This document shows positions 1 to 8,592 of a stretch of DNA of 64,000 nucleotides, piece after piece. Origin of the DNA: JBFONV01 sp040779335. GTDB lineage: Bacteria; Pseudomonadota; Gammaproteobacteria; Enterobacterales; Alteromonadaceae. A program made the position numbers and the translations under genes. A model generated the notes under the pieces. The model did no database searches. It was given only the letters and a program-made list of their open reading frames with translations, and had not been told where the DNA came from. The DNA lies in contig JBFONV010000002.1 of NCBI GenBank assembly GCA_040779335.1, forward strand, positions 496,001 through 560,000. Reading direction: 5' to 3'. How positions within the stretch are numbered: the first letter of the stretch is position 1; every line of letters starts with the position of its first letter.

Positions 1-24
1 GGTTTTAATGGTTATAAAAGACAC

Positions 25-58
25 AAAAAAGCCAGCAACAAATAAATGAAGCTGGCTT
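25..58 (-). terminator. Rho-independent terminator of the TonB receptor gene
   Basis: Two 8-base arms (AAGCCAGC at 29-36 and GCTGGCTT at 51-58) pair across a 14-base loop. On the minus strand the stem is followed by a run of T. It lies just past the stop of the receptor gene ending at 86. Confidence 0.8.
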
Positions 59-85
59 AGTAGTTGTTGTCGCAATTAGCGCGAG

Positions 86-2536
86 TTAAAACATATATTT
101 AACTTTTAAACCTGCGCTGCGTCCTCGGCCAATACCGAAACGATTGATACCGGTATCTTCAACTGCGCCTTCATAATAAAGCTCATCAGTTAAGTTTTCG
201 ACATAAGCCGATACTTGCCACTGATCACCCATTGCGCTGAACTGCAAACCAGTTAAACCATAAGAGTCTTGTTCAAGTAAATCAGTACCGCCCATAAACT
301 CGTCACCAAAAGTTTCTGACTGCCAGTTATAAGACAATTGAAATGACAAATCGATATCGTTTTCTAAGTACCAGAAATAGGTACCAACAAAGCTGATAGT
401 AGTATCAGGGGCTGCAAGTTTTTGCCCTTTAATTGATTCGCCATCTAAGCCTTCACCTTCTTTAACTTCAGAGCTTTGAATCGCGGAGGCAACAAATAAA
501 CGTAAGTTATCGGTTGGTAAATAAGTAATATCAAACTCTACCCCTTGACCTTCCGCTTGACCGATGTTTTTAATCACTACACCACCAGCGTTAGGGAATA
601 TCCCTTGAAAATCACTATAGTCATAGTAATAAGCACCAACATTTACTTTCAGTTTATTGTCTAAAAACTCACCTTTCATGCCTATTTCGTAGCTATCCAC
701 GATTTCAGGATCATAGCTGGCCAATGTAGTACCTGCTGGCATTTCTCCGCCATAAAGTTCATTCGCCCAAAATTCCTGATCGACTTCATCAATAGTGCCA
801 TCTGGTTCAAAATCAAAATATTCTTCGTCAGCATCGTAGCCAGTCCAATCCTGATAATTGATATTAAACGCAAAGGTATTATAACCGCCGGCTTTGTACC
901 CTTTTGAGTAATTGGCATAAAGGTTTACGTTGTTATTTAATTTGTGATTGATAGCAACACGCGGCGTAAACTCAGCCCAACTTTCAGTATCATCAACCCA
1001 AGCGCCACCAGTATGACCCCCCACTAACCAATAGTGTCCTAACCAACCTTCAGGATCTGGAAGGTTTAGACTAAACTCTTTTTTGTCGTATGAATAACGA
1101 CCACCAATTGTAACGTCGGTTTTATCGTTAATACTCCACGTAATATCCCCGTATATACCGTAACCACTGTTTGTACCACGAGCAAAAATTTGTTCACGTA
1201 ATCCTGTTTCACCTTCGCCAGCACCCGGAATTTCTTCATCGGCAACTAACGCGGCTATTTCTTCTGCATCATCAACAGGGTCTAGGCCATACCAACCATC
1301 AACAAAAAGTTCATGACAATCAGCATAATAATTTTCAGGCTGGCTAGTATTTGAACTTAATGCTTGGTCCCACTCTTCTAAGTTAGGTAGTTGCGCACAA
1401 AACGCATCTTCATCGTATTCATTATAAAAAGAAGAGTTTACTTTTTCTTGATAGAAATTTACCCCAACAAACCAATAAATGTCTGAACCGGTATCTGAAT
1501 TAATGCGAAACTCTTGGCTAAGGTATTCAGTATCATCATTTTGATTATAATTACCCAGCGCCATACTGGTACCATCGTAATCTTCTAAATAATCCCATTT
1601 ATAGTTTTTCATCGCGGTTTGCGATGTAAAGATATAGTCACCAAGATCTGATTCAAAATCTAATGTAGTACTAAACACTTCGGCAACATCACGACCTTCA
1701 GCGCCTAGGTCTGAATCGACTGCTCGCTTGTCGCCTTCAGTCCAAATTGAACGATAAACGCCGCCATCCATATCACGGTCTTCATAATTAACGCTTAAGC
1801 GAAGTTTGCTATCAGACCAACCTTCATAATTAAACGTACCGCGAAATGCAGTTACTTCTTTATCACGTAAATAACCACCTGATAAATTCTTGATGTAGCT
1901 ATCTTCAGTTTGGTTATAAATGGCAAAGCGAATAAAGGCATCTTCTGAAAGCGTAGTGTTGTAAACGCCAGTGAGCTCTTTCATGTTGTCGCTACCAATA
2001 CCAAATTCAATACTACCTTCAGTTGCATCAACCGCTTCGTTACTGTACATGCTGATAGCACCTGACGCGGCGTTACGACCAAACAGGGTACCCTGTGGAC
2101 CTTTAGTCACTTCTACGCGTTGCATATCAAAAAAGCTAGAGATCGCGCCACCGCTGCGCCCCTGATAAACCCCATCAAAGTAAAGACCAATAGAAGGATC
2201 ACCACCAATACCATAATCTTGGGTGACAATACCGCGAATACCGAGTGAATCTACGTAGCTATCATTTTCACTACCACCATTTAAGCCTGGAGTGAACTTA
2301 GCCAAGTCAGTCGCGTTGGTAATGTTAAAATCTTCAAGAAATTCTTCGCCGTACGCGCTAACTGAAACAGGAACTTCCTTTAAGGTTTGTACCCTTTTTT
2401 GCGTAACAACAATAACTTCATAGTCATTTTTGGCTTTCTTTTCTTGTGCTTGCGACTCAGTTTCTGCCGCAAACGACATTGGTGTACCCAATATAGATGC
2501 AACCGCTAGAGCTAGTATGGATTTACGGTGGTTCAT
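86..2536 (-). CDS. TonB-dependent outer-membrane receptor
   Basis: This 816-residue protein has a signal peptide (about 1-23), a TonB-box-like stretch (EVIVVTQKR, about 41-49), a plug domain to about residue 165 with the typical GIRG and VEVTKGPQGTLFGRNA segments, and a long beta-barrel ending in an aromatic residue (VKYMF). The family takes up siderophores, vitamins or oligomeric nutrients across the outer membrane using energy from TonB-ExbBD, which is not in this window. The substrate cannot be read from the sequence. It lies next to puuC on the same strand, but about 350 bases of structured DNA separate them, so co-transcription is doubtful. A strong terminator follows. A link to polyamine or peptide uptake is only a guess from position. 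Confidence 0.93.
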   Translation of the reverse strand: MNHRKSILALAVASILGTPMSFAAETESQAQEKKAKNDYEVIVVTQKRVQTLKEVPVSVSAYGEEFLEDFNITNATDLAKFTPGLNGGSENDSYVDSLGIRGIVTQDYGIGGDPSIGLYFDGVYQGRSGGAISSFFDMQRVEVTKGPQGTLFGRNAASGAISMYSNEAVDATEGSIEFGIGSDNMKELTGVYNTTLSEDAFIRFAIYNQTEDSYIKNLSGGYLRDKEVTAFRGTFNYEGWSDSKLRLSVNYEDRDMDGGVYRSIWTEGDKRAVDSDLGAEGRDVAEVFSTTLDFESDLGDYIFTSQTAMKNYKWDYLEDYDGTSMALGNYNQNDDTEYLSQEFRINSDTGSDIYWFVGVNFYQEKVNSSFYNEYDEDAFCAQLPNLEEWDQALSSNTSQPENYYADCHELFVDGWYGLDPVDDAEEIAALVADEEIPGAGEGETGLREQIFARGTNSGYGIYGDITWSINDKTDVTIGGRYSYDKKEFSLNLPDPEGWLGHYWLVGGHTGGAWVDDTESWAEFTPRVAINHKLNNNVNLYANYSKGYKAGGYNTFAFNINYQDWTGYDADEEYFDFEPDGTIDEVDQEFWANELYGGEMPAGTTLASYDPEIVDSYEIGMKGEFLDNKLKVNVGAYYYDYSDFQGIFPNAGGVVIKNIGQAEGQGVEFDITYLPTDNLRLFVASAIQSSEVKEGEGLDGESIKGQKLAAPDTTISFVGTYFWYLENDIDLSFQLSYNWQSETFGDEFMGGTDLLEQDSYGLTGLQFSAMGDQWQVSAYVENLTDELYYEGAVEDTGINRFGIGRGRSAGLKVKYMF

Positions 2537-2768
2537 AGATTCTACTTCCCTCTTAATTCTTCATGCTAATCATCAGTGCTTATATGTTTTATATTGATGA
2601 CCCGTTTTTTGGTTAACTTTGATAATACATTAAGCGTAAAATAAATCAAACACCAAATCCGAAATAGTGTAATTTTTATTCATCGCTTTTTAATAATTAT
2701 AATAAAATCAACTACAACCCTTAACAATAAAATCGCACAAACCACTATAAATAAAGCAAATTAATCAT

Positions 2769-2838
2769 GTAAAATAAATAAAACAGTGAGTGGGCGCATA
2801 AGGCCATTCGCCGAATAGAGATGTTTTATTTTATTTAC
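2769..2838. repeat. 70-bp imperfect inverted repeat between puuC and the TonB receptor gene
   Basis: Two 17-base arms (2769-2785 and 2822-2838), both A/T-only at their inner part, are near-perfect reverse complements and enclose a GC-richer core with GGCG and CGCC blocks. It is the main structure in the 2537-2890 gap. It could act as a termination or mRNA-processing hairpin for puuC, whose stop is 53 bases away, or be a small palindromic repeat. No T-run follows it. Confidence 0.5.
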
Positions 2839-2890
2839 AATAAATATATTAGTCACCAAAATTTAAAAAGTGCTTGTTGCTAAAGATATA

Positions 2891-4384
2891 TTATAATTTT
2901 ATCCAAGTCGCTTTAATTTCCGTGTATTTATCGAACGCGTGTAAAGATTTATCGCGCCCGTTGCCAGATTGTTTAAAACCACCAAAAGGTGCCGTCATAT
3001 CACCACCATCCCATTGATTCACCCACACTGAGCCTGCGCGTACCGCCTTTGCCATTTTGTGGGCTTTAGATAGGTTATTGGTCCATATTCCAGCGGCTAA
3101 ACCGTAAGGCGTGTCGTTAGCAATAGCAATGGCTTCTTCCATGGTATTAAAGCTGATCACAGAAAGCACAGGTCCGAAGATTTCGTCACTGGCGATGTCC
3201 ATTTTATTATCAACCTCATCAAAAACTGTAGGCTCAATATAATAACCGCCTGAAACCGGTGCAGTGCTATTGCCTCCACAACCTGTTTTTGCGCCTTGCG
3301 TCGCCCCTCGTTCAATATAACCAAGCACTCGTTCATATTGAGCCTTGTCAACAATAGCACCAACATTGGTATTAGGATCTAGCGGATTACCCGGCTGCCA
3401 AGTTTTTACTGCCGCTATTACTTTAGCGACAAACTCATCTTTAATACTCGCCTCAACCAACAAGCGAGAACCTGCGGTACACACTTCCCCTTGGTTGAAA
3501 CAAATTGCGCCTGCTGCGGCCTGAGCTGCATCATCTAAGCAAGGTGCGTCAGCAAATACGATATTAGGACTTTTACCGCCAGCTTCTGTCCACACCCGCT
3601 TCATATTTGATTCACCCGCATAAATCATTAATTGTTTGGCGATTGCGGTTGAACCGGTAAAAACCAACGTATCTACATCCTGATGCAAGGCAAGTGCTTT
3701 ACCCACGGTATGACCAAAGCCTGGCAAGACATTAAAAACACCGTCAGGAATGCCTGCCTTTTGTGCAAGTGCCGCCAGCTTAATAGCAGTAAGTGGTGAC
3801 TTTTCTGAAGGCTTTAAAATAACACTGTTACCCGTTGCTAAGGCAGGTCCTAATTTCCAACTAGCCATGACCATAGGAAAATTCCACGGCACAATAGCCG
3901 CAACGACACCACTAGGCTCGCGCGTTACCATGCCAAGTTCATTTTCAGGTGTGGCCGCAATTTCATCATAAATTTTATCGATAGCCTCTGCGTTCCAACG
4001 TATAGAACGTAAGGTACCGGCAATATCAATGGTGGATGAATCGCCAATAGGCTTGCCCATATCTAAGGTTTCTAATAGCGCTAATTCTTCGCTATGTTGT
4101 TCAATCAGATCAGCAAACTTAAGTAGTACCGCTTTTCGTTGAGCCGGAGCCGCTTTTGACCACACGCCATCATCAAACGCCTTGCGTGCAACAACAACTG
4201 CTTTATCTGCTTCTGCTTGCTGGCAACTGACTACACTGGTCAATATTTTCCCGTCAATAGGACTGATGCAATCAAAACGCTCGCCACTTTCGGCCTCAAC
4301 GTAATGACCGTTAATAAATGCTCTATTTTCAATTGCTATGGTTTTTGCTTTTTGTTGCCAGTAAGACAAGTCTCGAGCACTCAT
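2891..4384 (-). CDS. puuC: Gamma-glutamyl-gamma-aminobutyraldehyde dehydrogenase
   Basis: This NAD(P)-dependent aldehyde dehydrogenase of 497 residues is the same size as E. coli PuuC (495). It would oxidise gamma-glutamyl-gamma-aminobutyraldehyde to gamma-glutamyl-GABA in the cytoplasm, the third step of the Puu putrescine pathway. Visible motifs are the PWNFP segment, the FTGST nucleotide-binding segment, the general-base glutamate in TEAGGKSPN (about 268) and the catalytic cysteine in NQGEVCTAGSR (about 302). The N-terminal 'YWQQKA' start is also PuuC-like. It is divergent from puuB across a shared 199-base promoter region, which supports the polyamine role. The glutamate-putrescine ligase puuA and hydrolase puuD are not in the window. 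Broad substrate range is common in this family. Confidence 0.9.
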   Translation of the reverse strand: MSARDLSYWQQKAKTIAIENRAFINGHYVEAESGERFDCISPIDGKILTSVVSCQQAEADKAVVVARKAFDDGVWSKAAPAQRKAVLLKFADLIEQHSEELALLETLDMGKPIGDSSTIDIAGTLRSIRWNAEAIDKIYDEIAATPENELGMVTREPSGVVAAIVPWNFPMVMASWKLGPALATGNSVILKPSEKSPLTAIKLAALAQKAGIPDGVFNVLPGFGHTVGKALALHQDVDTLVFTGSTAIAKQLMIYAGESNMKRVWTEAGGKSPNIVFADAPCLDDAAQAAAGAICFNQGEVCTAGSRLLVEASIKDEFVAKVIAAVKTWQPGNPLDPNTNVGAIVDKAQYERVLGYIERGATQGAKTGCGGNSTAPVSGGYYIEPTVFDEVDNKMDIASDEIFGPVLSVISFNTMEEAIAIANDTPYGLAAGIWTNNLSKAHKMAKAVRAGSVWVNQWDGGDMTAPFGGFKQSGNGRDKSLHAFDKYTEIKATWIKL

Positions 4385-4583
4385 AAGAAGATCCTTTAAA
4401 TTAGGTTAAAAAGTATTGATGGCCAATTAATGTTCATTAAACTACCCAAAACCGACAAAAAATTCAATATATTTTACATTTATTCAAAATAACGACCGGT
4501 TTTGTCAAATTATCACTTCAAAAATGGCGTTCAATCGCATAGACTCTAAAAAACGTTCAATATATAAAACACTAGGAAAACCA
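4385..4583. promoter_or_regulatory. Divergent puuC/puuB promoter region
   Basis: The 199 bases between the two divergent starts must hold both promoters. They contain GACAAAA (4454-4460) and its reverse complement TTTTGTC (4500-4506), each next to a CCG, spaced about 40 bases apart. These could be half-sites for a local regulator, but no PuuR-like gene is in the window and the match is too weak to call an operator. Confidence 0.35.
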
Positions 4584-5876
4584 ATGGCCAACTATCCTGA
4601 CTCTTATTACGCCGCATCCGCGCAACGAAGCGTTGATTATCCAATGCTTAACGAAGATATTACCGCGGATATTTGTGTGGTCGGTGGTGGCTATAGTGGT
4701 TTATCTACGGCCATCGCATTACAAGAAAAAGGTTATCAGGTTGTTTTACTTGAAGCGGCGAAAATTGGTTTTGGTGCTTCTGGTCGCAATGGCGGTCAAT
4801 TAGTAAATAGTTTCAGTCGTGATATCGATCATATTGAAAAACACTACGGCAACCAAACCGCTCAAGCCATGGGAGATATGGCATTTGAAGGTGCCGACTG
4901 TATTCGTGATCTGATCAAGCGATACACTATCGACTGTGATTATAAGCAAGGTGGTTTTTTTGCCGCATTTACCGACAAGCAAATGCGCGGCTTGGCCGAA
5001 AAAAAGGCGTTATGGGAACGTTTTGGTAATCAACAACTTGAAATGGTTAATAAGGATGAGTTAACGAAAGTTGTTAACACTGACGCTTATGTGGGTGGTT
5101 TAGTTGATAAACATTGTGGTCATATTCATCCGCTAAAATTAGCGTTAGGGGAAGCCGCTGCATTAACGTGCATTGGTGGTAAAGTTTTTGAGCAATCAAA
5201 AGTCACTCATATTTCACAACTCGAAATAACTGGCGATAAAAAAGCGTTTGTTAAAACCGACAATGGTAGCGTTACGGCAACAACACTTGTGCTAGCAGGC
5301 AATGCCTATATGGGTGGACTGCAGCCAGAGCTAGAGAAAAAGTCGATGCCTTGTGGTACTCAAATTGTCACTACCGAAGTATTACCTGAAGCATTGGCAA
5401 AATCGCTGATCCCGTCTCAATACTGCGTTGAAGATGTAAATTACAAGCTTGATTACTACCGAGTGACTCAAGACAACCGTCTATTGTTTGGCGGTGGTGT
5501 TACCTATGGCGGCGGCGATCCAGCCAGTATCGAAAGATTTTTAAAACCCCATATGGATAAAATATTCCCCGCAATGAAAGACTACAAAATTGAATTCGCT
5601 TGGGGTGGCGACTTCCTACTAACATTAAGTCGTTTACCGCAATTGGGGCGCATTGGTGCAAATGTTTACTACACCCAAGGCTATAGCGGTCACGGGGTTA
5701 ATACTTCACACCTTGCCGGTAAATTGCTCGCTGAGGCCATTAGTGGTGATATGTCGAGATTTGATGTCTTCGCCAATTTACCGCACTATAATTTCCCGGG
5801 TGGACGGATGTTTAAAGTGCCAATGACCATGATGGGTGCTTGGTATTATGGCTTAAGAGATAAATTAGGATTGTAA
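4584..5876 (+). CDS. puuB: Gamma-glutamylputrescine oxidase (FAD-dependent)
   Basis: This 430-residue DAO-family flavoprotein matches E. coli PuuB (426 residues) along its whole length. Shared segments include SYYAASA near the start, the FAD dinucleotide motif GGGYSG (34-39), GASGRNGGQLVNS, GGHIHPL-type and DYYR segments, and the closing FPGGR. It oxidises gamma-L-glutamylputrescine to the aminobutyraldehyde with release of ammonia and H2O2. The ATG at 4584 is chosen over an in-frame ATG 20 codons upstream because AGGA lies 6 bases before it and the N-terminus then aligns with PuuB. The product is the substrate of the divergent PuuC, so the two enzymes act in series. Confidence 0.92.
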   Translation: MANYPDSYYAASAQRSVDYPMLNEDITADICVVGGGYSGLSTAIALQEKGYQVVLLEAAKIGFGASGRNGGQLVNSFSRDIDHIEKHYGNQTAQAMGDMAFEGADCIRDLIKRYTIDCDYKQGGFFAAFTDKQMRGLAEKKALWERFGNQQLEMVNKDELTKVVNTDAYVGGLVDKHCGHIHPLKLALGEAAALTCIGGKVFEQSKVTHISQLEITGDKKAFVKTDNGSVTATTLVLAGNAYMGGLQPELEKKSMPCGTQIVTTEVLPEALAKSLIPSQYCVEDVNYKLDYYRVTQDNRLLFGGGVTYGGGDPASIERFLKPHMDKIFPAMKDYKIEFAWGGDFLLTLSRLPQLGRIGANVYYTQGYSGHGVNTSHLAGKLLAEAISGDMSRFDVFANLPHYNFPGGRMFKVPMTMMGAWYYGLRDKLGL

Positions 5877-5885
5877 AACCTTTAT

Positions 5886-5902
5886 GGGTGGCTTCGCTGC
5901 CC
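5886..5902 (+). terminator. Hairpin after puuB, possible terminator
   Basis: Ten bases after the puuB stop, GGGTGGC and GCTGCCC pair (two G-T wobbles) around a TTC loop. The following T-tract is poor, so it may stabilise mRNA rather than terminate by itself. Confidence 0.4.
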
Positions 5903-6210
5903 TATTAAGTGCTTCAAAATAGTCAACCACTAGTAGCTATGCATAATCTCACTATTGCTGCTTTAGTTGTTAGTTTCTCTCATTACCTGCCAACTACTGA
6001 CAATTTTGCAAGAGAGCAACTTTTTACGCTAGTTGAATTTCAATTTGCAGCTAATAATCCCTAACGCTTGGAAACTGAAGCTAAGGTTATTTTTTATTGT
6101 TCCCTCTAAAATATACCAACAAATTTCTAATGATTTTTTCTTTGTTTGAGAATAAATATGTGTAATTATTTTTTAATTCAAGTAAGTTAACTTATATTGC
6201 GTAAATGTAA
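5903..6210. other. Intergenic stretch without recognised features
   Basis: About 300 A/T-rich bases between puuB and the GGDEF gene. I see no ORF with coding character, RNA gene or convincing repeat. The right end should hold the promoter of the GGDEF gene. Confidence 0.6.
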
Positions 6211-6224
6211 AAAGGACTACATTC

Positions 6225-7226
6225 ATCAATACTGCATCCGCACTTATCACTTCCCTTGGAAACTTAACCAAGGATATGTATAACGTCACTACAGTTGACG
6301 AAATGATGACATATTTACAAGCTGAAATGGAGTTGTTGTTCGGCTTTAGTTCAACTTGGTTATATGCATTTCAAGGCAACTCTAAAAAAACGTCTCAACT
6401 CATTTCTGTGGTTGGAAAAAACCAAAAAGAGATTGAACGTCAATATCCAAGCATCGATATCACTAATGATAAAATGATGGAAGAGATTTTTAAGAGTGAT
6501 GTCCCTGTATACGTTGAAGATGCTCGAATTGATCCTCATACAGATAAACAAATTGTTAGTGCACTAGACTATCGAACACTGATCAACTGTCAATTATTCT
6601 TGCATGGTAAAAGCCTTGGTTTAATAGGTGCTGGATCATTTTCGACTGAGGGCGTTCAAGCAATGTCTAGTGATGAACGGGCTTATTTTTCAGCTTTAGC
6701 AAATATTGTCTCAATTACGTTAGATCGTATTAGTTATCGCGAAAAATCATTGCTTGACCCTCTCACGGGGTTAGACAATAAACGAGGGCTCGAAGTTAAT
6801 GCCGAAACTTTACTAACACTTGCGCAGCGCAATAATCAAAATGTTGCCATTGTGTTTATTGATATAAATAACTTTAAACCAATTAATGATCAGTTTGGAC
6901 ATGACGTGGGTGACAGTGCATTGATCGCTTTTTCTCAATGCCTGAAAAGTATATTAAGGCGTTCAGATCTTGTAGCGAGAGTAGGTGGGGATGAATTTGT
7001 GTTATTACTTTCTGATGTTAAGGATGAAGAAAGTATTCGTAAATTAATTGATCAAATTGATGTAAAGTGCTCGCCAATAAAGTCTGACGAGAACAGCTTA
7101 GATATGAGCTTTTCTGCTGGCTATAGTGTATTCCCTAAAGATGGAACCAATTTAGATAAGCTGATTAATTTGGCTGATAAGAGAATGTATCAGGTAAAAT
7201 CGATTTCAAAAAACATTTGCCCCTAG
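6225..7226 (+). CDS. GAF-GGDEF diguanylate cyclase
   Basis: A cytoplasmic sensor-cyclase making c-di-GMP from two GTP. An N-terminal GAF-like domain covers about residues 20-160, followed by a GGDEF domain with DPLTGLDNKRGL, the metal-binding FIDINNFKPIND segment and an intact GGDEF active-site motif. No RxxD inhibitory site is obvious. The first ATG (6276) has an SD directly abutting it, while the reading frame stays open upstream and an ATC codon at 6225 sits 8 bases after a perfect AAAGGA. The extra 17 residues (INTASALITSLGNLTKD) look like the normal helical lead-in of a GAF protein. I therefore place the start at the ATC. If ATC is not used, the protein is 316 residues from 6276. It appears monocistronic and converges on the HupE-like gene. 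Confidence 0.85.
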   Translation: MNTASALITSLGNLTKDMYNVTTVDEMMTYLQAEMELLFGFSSTWLYAFQGNSKKTSQLISVVGKNQKEIERQYPSIDITNDKMMEEIFKSDVPVYVEDARIDPHTDKQIVSALDYRTLINCQLFLHGKSLGLIGAGSFSTEGVQAMSSDERAYFSALANIVSITLDRISYREKSLLDPLTGLDNKRGLEVNAETLLTLAQRNNQNVAIVFIDINNFKPINDQFGHDVGDSALIAFSQCLKSILRRSDLVARVGGDEFVLLLSDVKDEESIRKLIDQIDVKCSPIKSDENSLDMSFSAGYSVFPKDGTNLDKLINLADKRMYQVKSISKNICP

Positions 7227-7263
7227 AGATCAATTAAGAACGCCAATAAAGCGGTGTTAATTG

Positions 7264-7287
7264 TTCAAACCCGTATACGAGTTTGAA
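7264..7287. terminator. 24-base palindromic hairpin between convergent genes
   Basis: TTCAAAC and GTTTGAA pair around a second palindrome (CGTATACG) with one mismatch. It lies between the end of the GGDEF gene (7226) and the end of the HupE-like gene (7334), where a bidirectional terminator is expected. Neither strand shows a good T-run. Confidence 0.4.
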
Positions 7288-7333
7288 GTGTTACATTTGA
7301 ACTTAGGATAAGTCTCCGATAACGAATTACCCG

Positions 7334-8512
7334 CTAAATCATCAATCGTTCCACCGTCCAAAAAAGCCCAACGCATACCACAACACTGCTGATGCTAGAC
7401 GCTATTTTTTGCTGACTTTTTTCTTTGAGTTTTGACATGCGATGTAACATTGCAACAAAGCATAAGGCAATTGCAAGTTGAGCTAATTCAACGCCTATAG
7501 TGACCTGCACTAATGCTATAGCCCAACCTTCAATGCCACCAATGCTGTCGGTAAGCGCTTGACCTAATCCAAAACCATGAATGATACCCATTGCACCAGT
7601 CACTAAAAACAAGCGTTTTAGCTGTCCGCCGAATAATTCGTAAAGTGCCATAATAACAATTGTCATCGCTATACCCACCTCAATTAGCCTACTGGGAATA
7701 GTTATTTCAACTCCCAATGCAACCAACGCTAATGCCAAGGAATGCGTTAACGTAAATGCAGATAAAGGCACAATTAAATCCCGCAAGCTTTTGCAAACCA
7801 GTACCAGTGTTAAGATAAAGAGAATATGATCTAATCCCGCCAAAACATGCTCTATTCCTAGTAGCCAAATTGGCTTGGTATTAGCGTTATTGTCACTGTT
7901 GATAGGAAATACGGTGATAGTTGAACTTTCGGGTTCCAACACCAACACTTGTGATTCACTGGTATTTTGATTTCTGATCAGTACATGTTTTTGTTCATCA
8001 GCCAATAACCCATAATTCAGGCGAATAGTTTGAGGGGCACTTTGCCACTTATATTTCAATGATAGTTGAATATAAACGTCTTGCTGATTGTCCTTACGTG
8101 CTTGGGTACTGTCAGTGGCTTGATTTTTATCAACTCGTTTACTGTCATCTGCAACAGCGATTTTAAGCACGTTTTCGTAGCCCTTTTCCAGTAGCTTAAA
8201 CGAGTGTAACTTTGCCTCGCGTCCTTGCTCATCATAAAACACCACTAACTGCTCAACACGTTTGGCGATCTCCTCTTCAAATTCGCGTATTTCATCAAAC
8301 GATATATTGCCATCACTATTGAGATCAAAATTAAGCTTTTCGCCATTTGCATCAGTTGCTAGTGCCGCTAAAGCAGGAGCCGAGATCAGTGATACTTGGT
8401 TTTCCTTATGGCGCACCAATAGCCCGAGGCTATCAAACTCATGGGCAGATACAGATTCAATAGCAGTAATGAGCAAAATCACTGTAAAAAGTGACAATAA
8501 GTATGTCTTCAC
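7334..8512 (-). CDS. HupE/UreJ-like membrane protein with periplasmic EF-hand domain
   Basis: The 392-residue protein starts with a signal peptide (about 1-23). An exported region of about 190 residues follows, and it carries a canonical EF-hand loop at 63-74 (D63, N65, D67, N69, S71, E74). The C-terminal half has about six hydrophobic segments with the HupE/UreJ type-2 signature (GIEHVLAGLDHILF) and a second conserved stretch (THSLALAL). HupE/UreJ relatives are nickel or other metal permeases or accessory proteins. The type-2 group has no settled substrate. The calcium-binding-type loop is fully conserved in ligand positions. It lies 80 bases after the YHYH/arylsulfotransferase gene on the same strand and may be co-transcribed with it. 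Confidence 0.82.
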   Translation of the reverse strand: MKTYLLSLFTVILLITAIESVSAHEFDSLGLLVRHKENQVSLISAPALAALATDANGEKLNFDLNSDGNISFDEIREFEEEIAKRVEQLVVFYDEQGREAKLHSFKLLEKGYENVLKIAVADDSKRVDKNQATDSTQARKDNQQDVYIQLSLKYKWQSAPQTIRLNYGLLADEQKHVLIRNQNTSESQVLVLEPESSTITVFPINSDNNANTKPIWLLGIEHVLAGLDHILFILTLVLVCKSLRDLIVPLSAFTLTHSLALALVALGVEITIPSRLIEVGIAMTIVIMALYELFGGQLKRLFLVTGAMGIIHGFGLGQALTDSIGGIEGWAIALVQVTIGVELAQLAIALCFVAMLHRMSKLKEKSQQKIASSISSVVVCVGLFWTVERLMI

Positions 8513-8558
8513 TATCGTTTATCCCGCTGATGTTATCAGTAATTAACAAATACAAAGT

Positions 8559-8582
8559 GGGTTAGCCTATTAAAACTAACCC
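8559..8582. terminator. Hairpin between the YHYH fusion gene and the HupE-like gene
   Basis: GGGTTAG (8559-8565) pairs with CTAACCC (8576-8582) around a 10-base loop, 11 bases past the stop of the upstream gene on the minus strand. There is no T-run, so it may be an attenuator or mRNA-stabilising hairpin between two co-oriented genes. Confidence 0.35.
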
Positions 8583-8592
8583 GTGGCGTTCA

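Noticed and set aside
7227..7333. Small RNA or riboswitch between the GGDEF and HupE-like genes.
   Set aside because: Only a palindromic hairpin consistent with a terminator between convergent genes was found.
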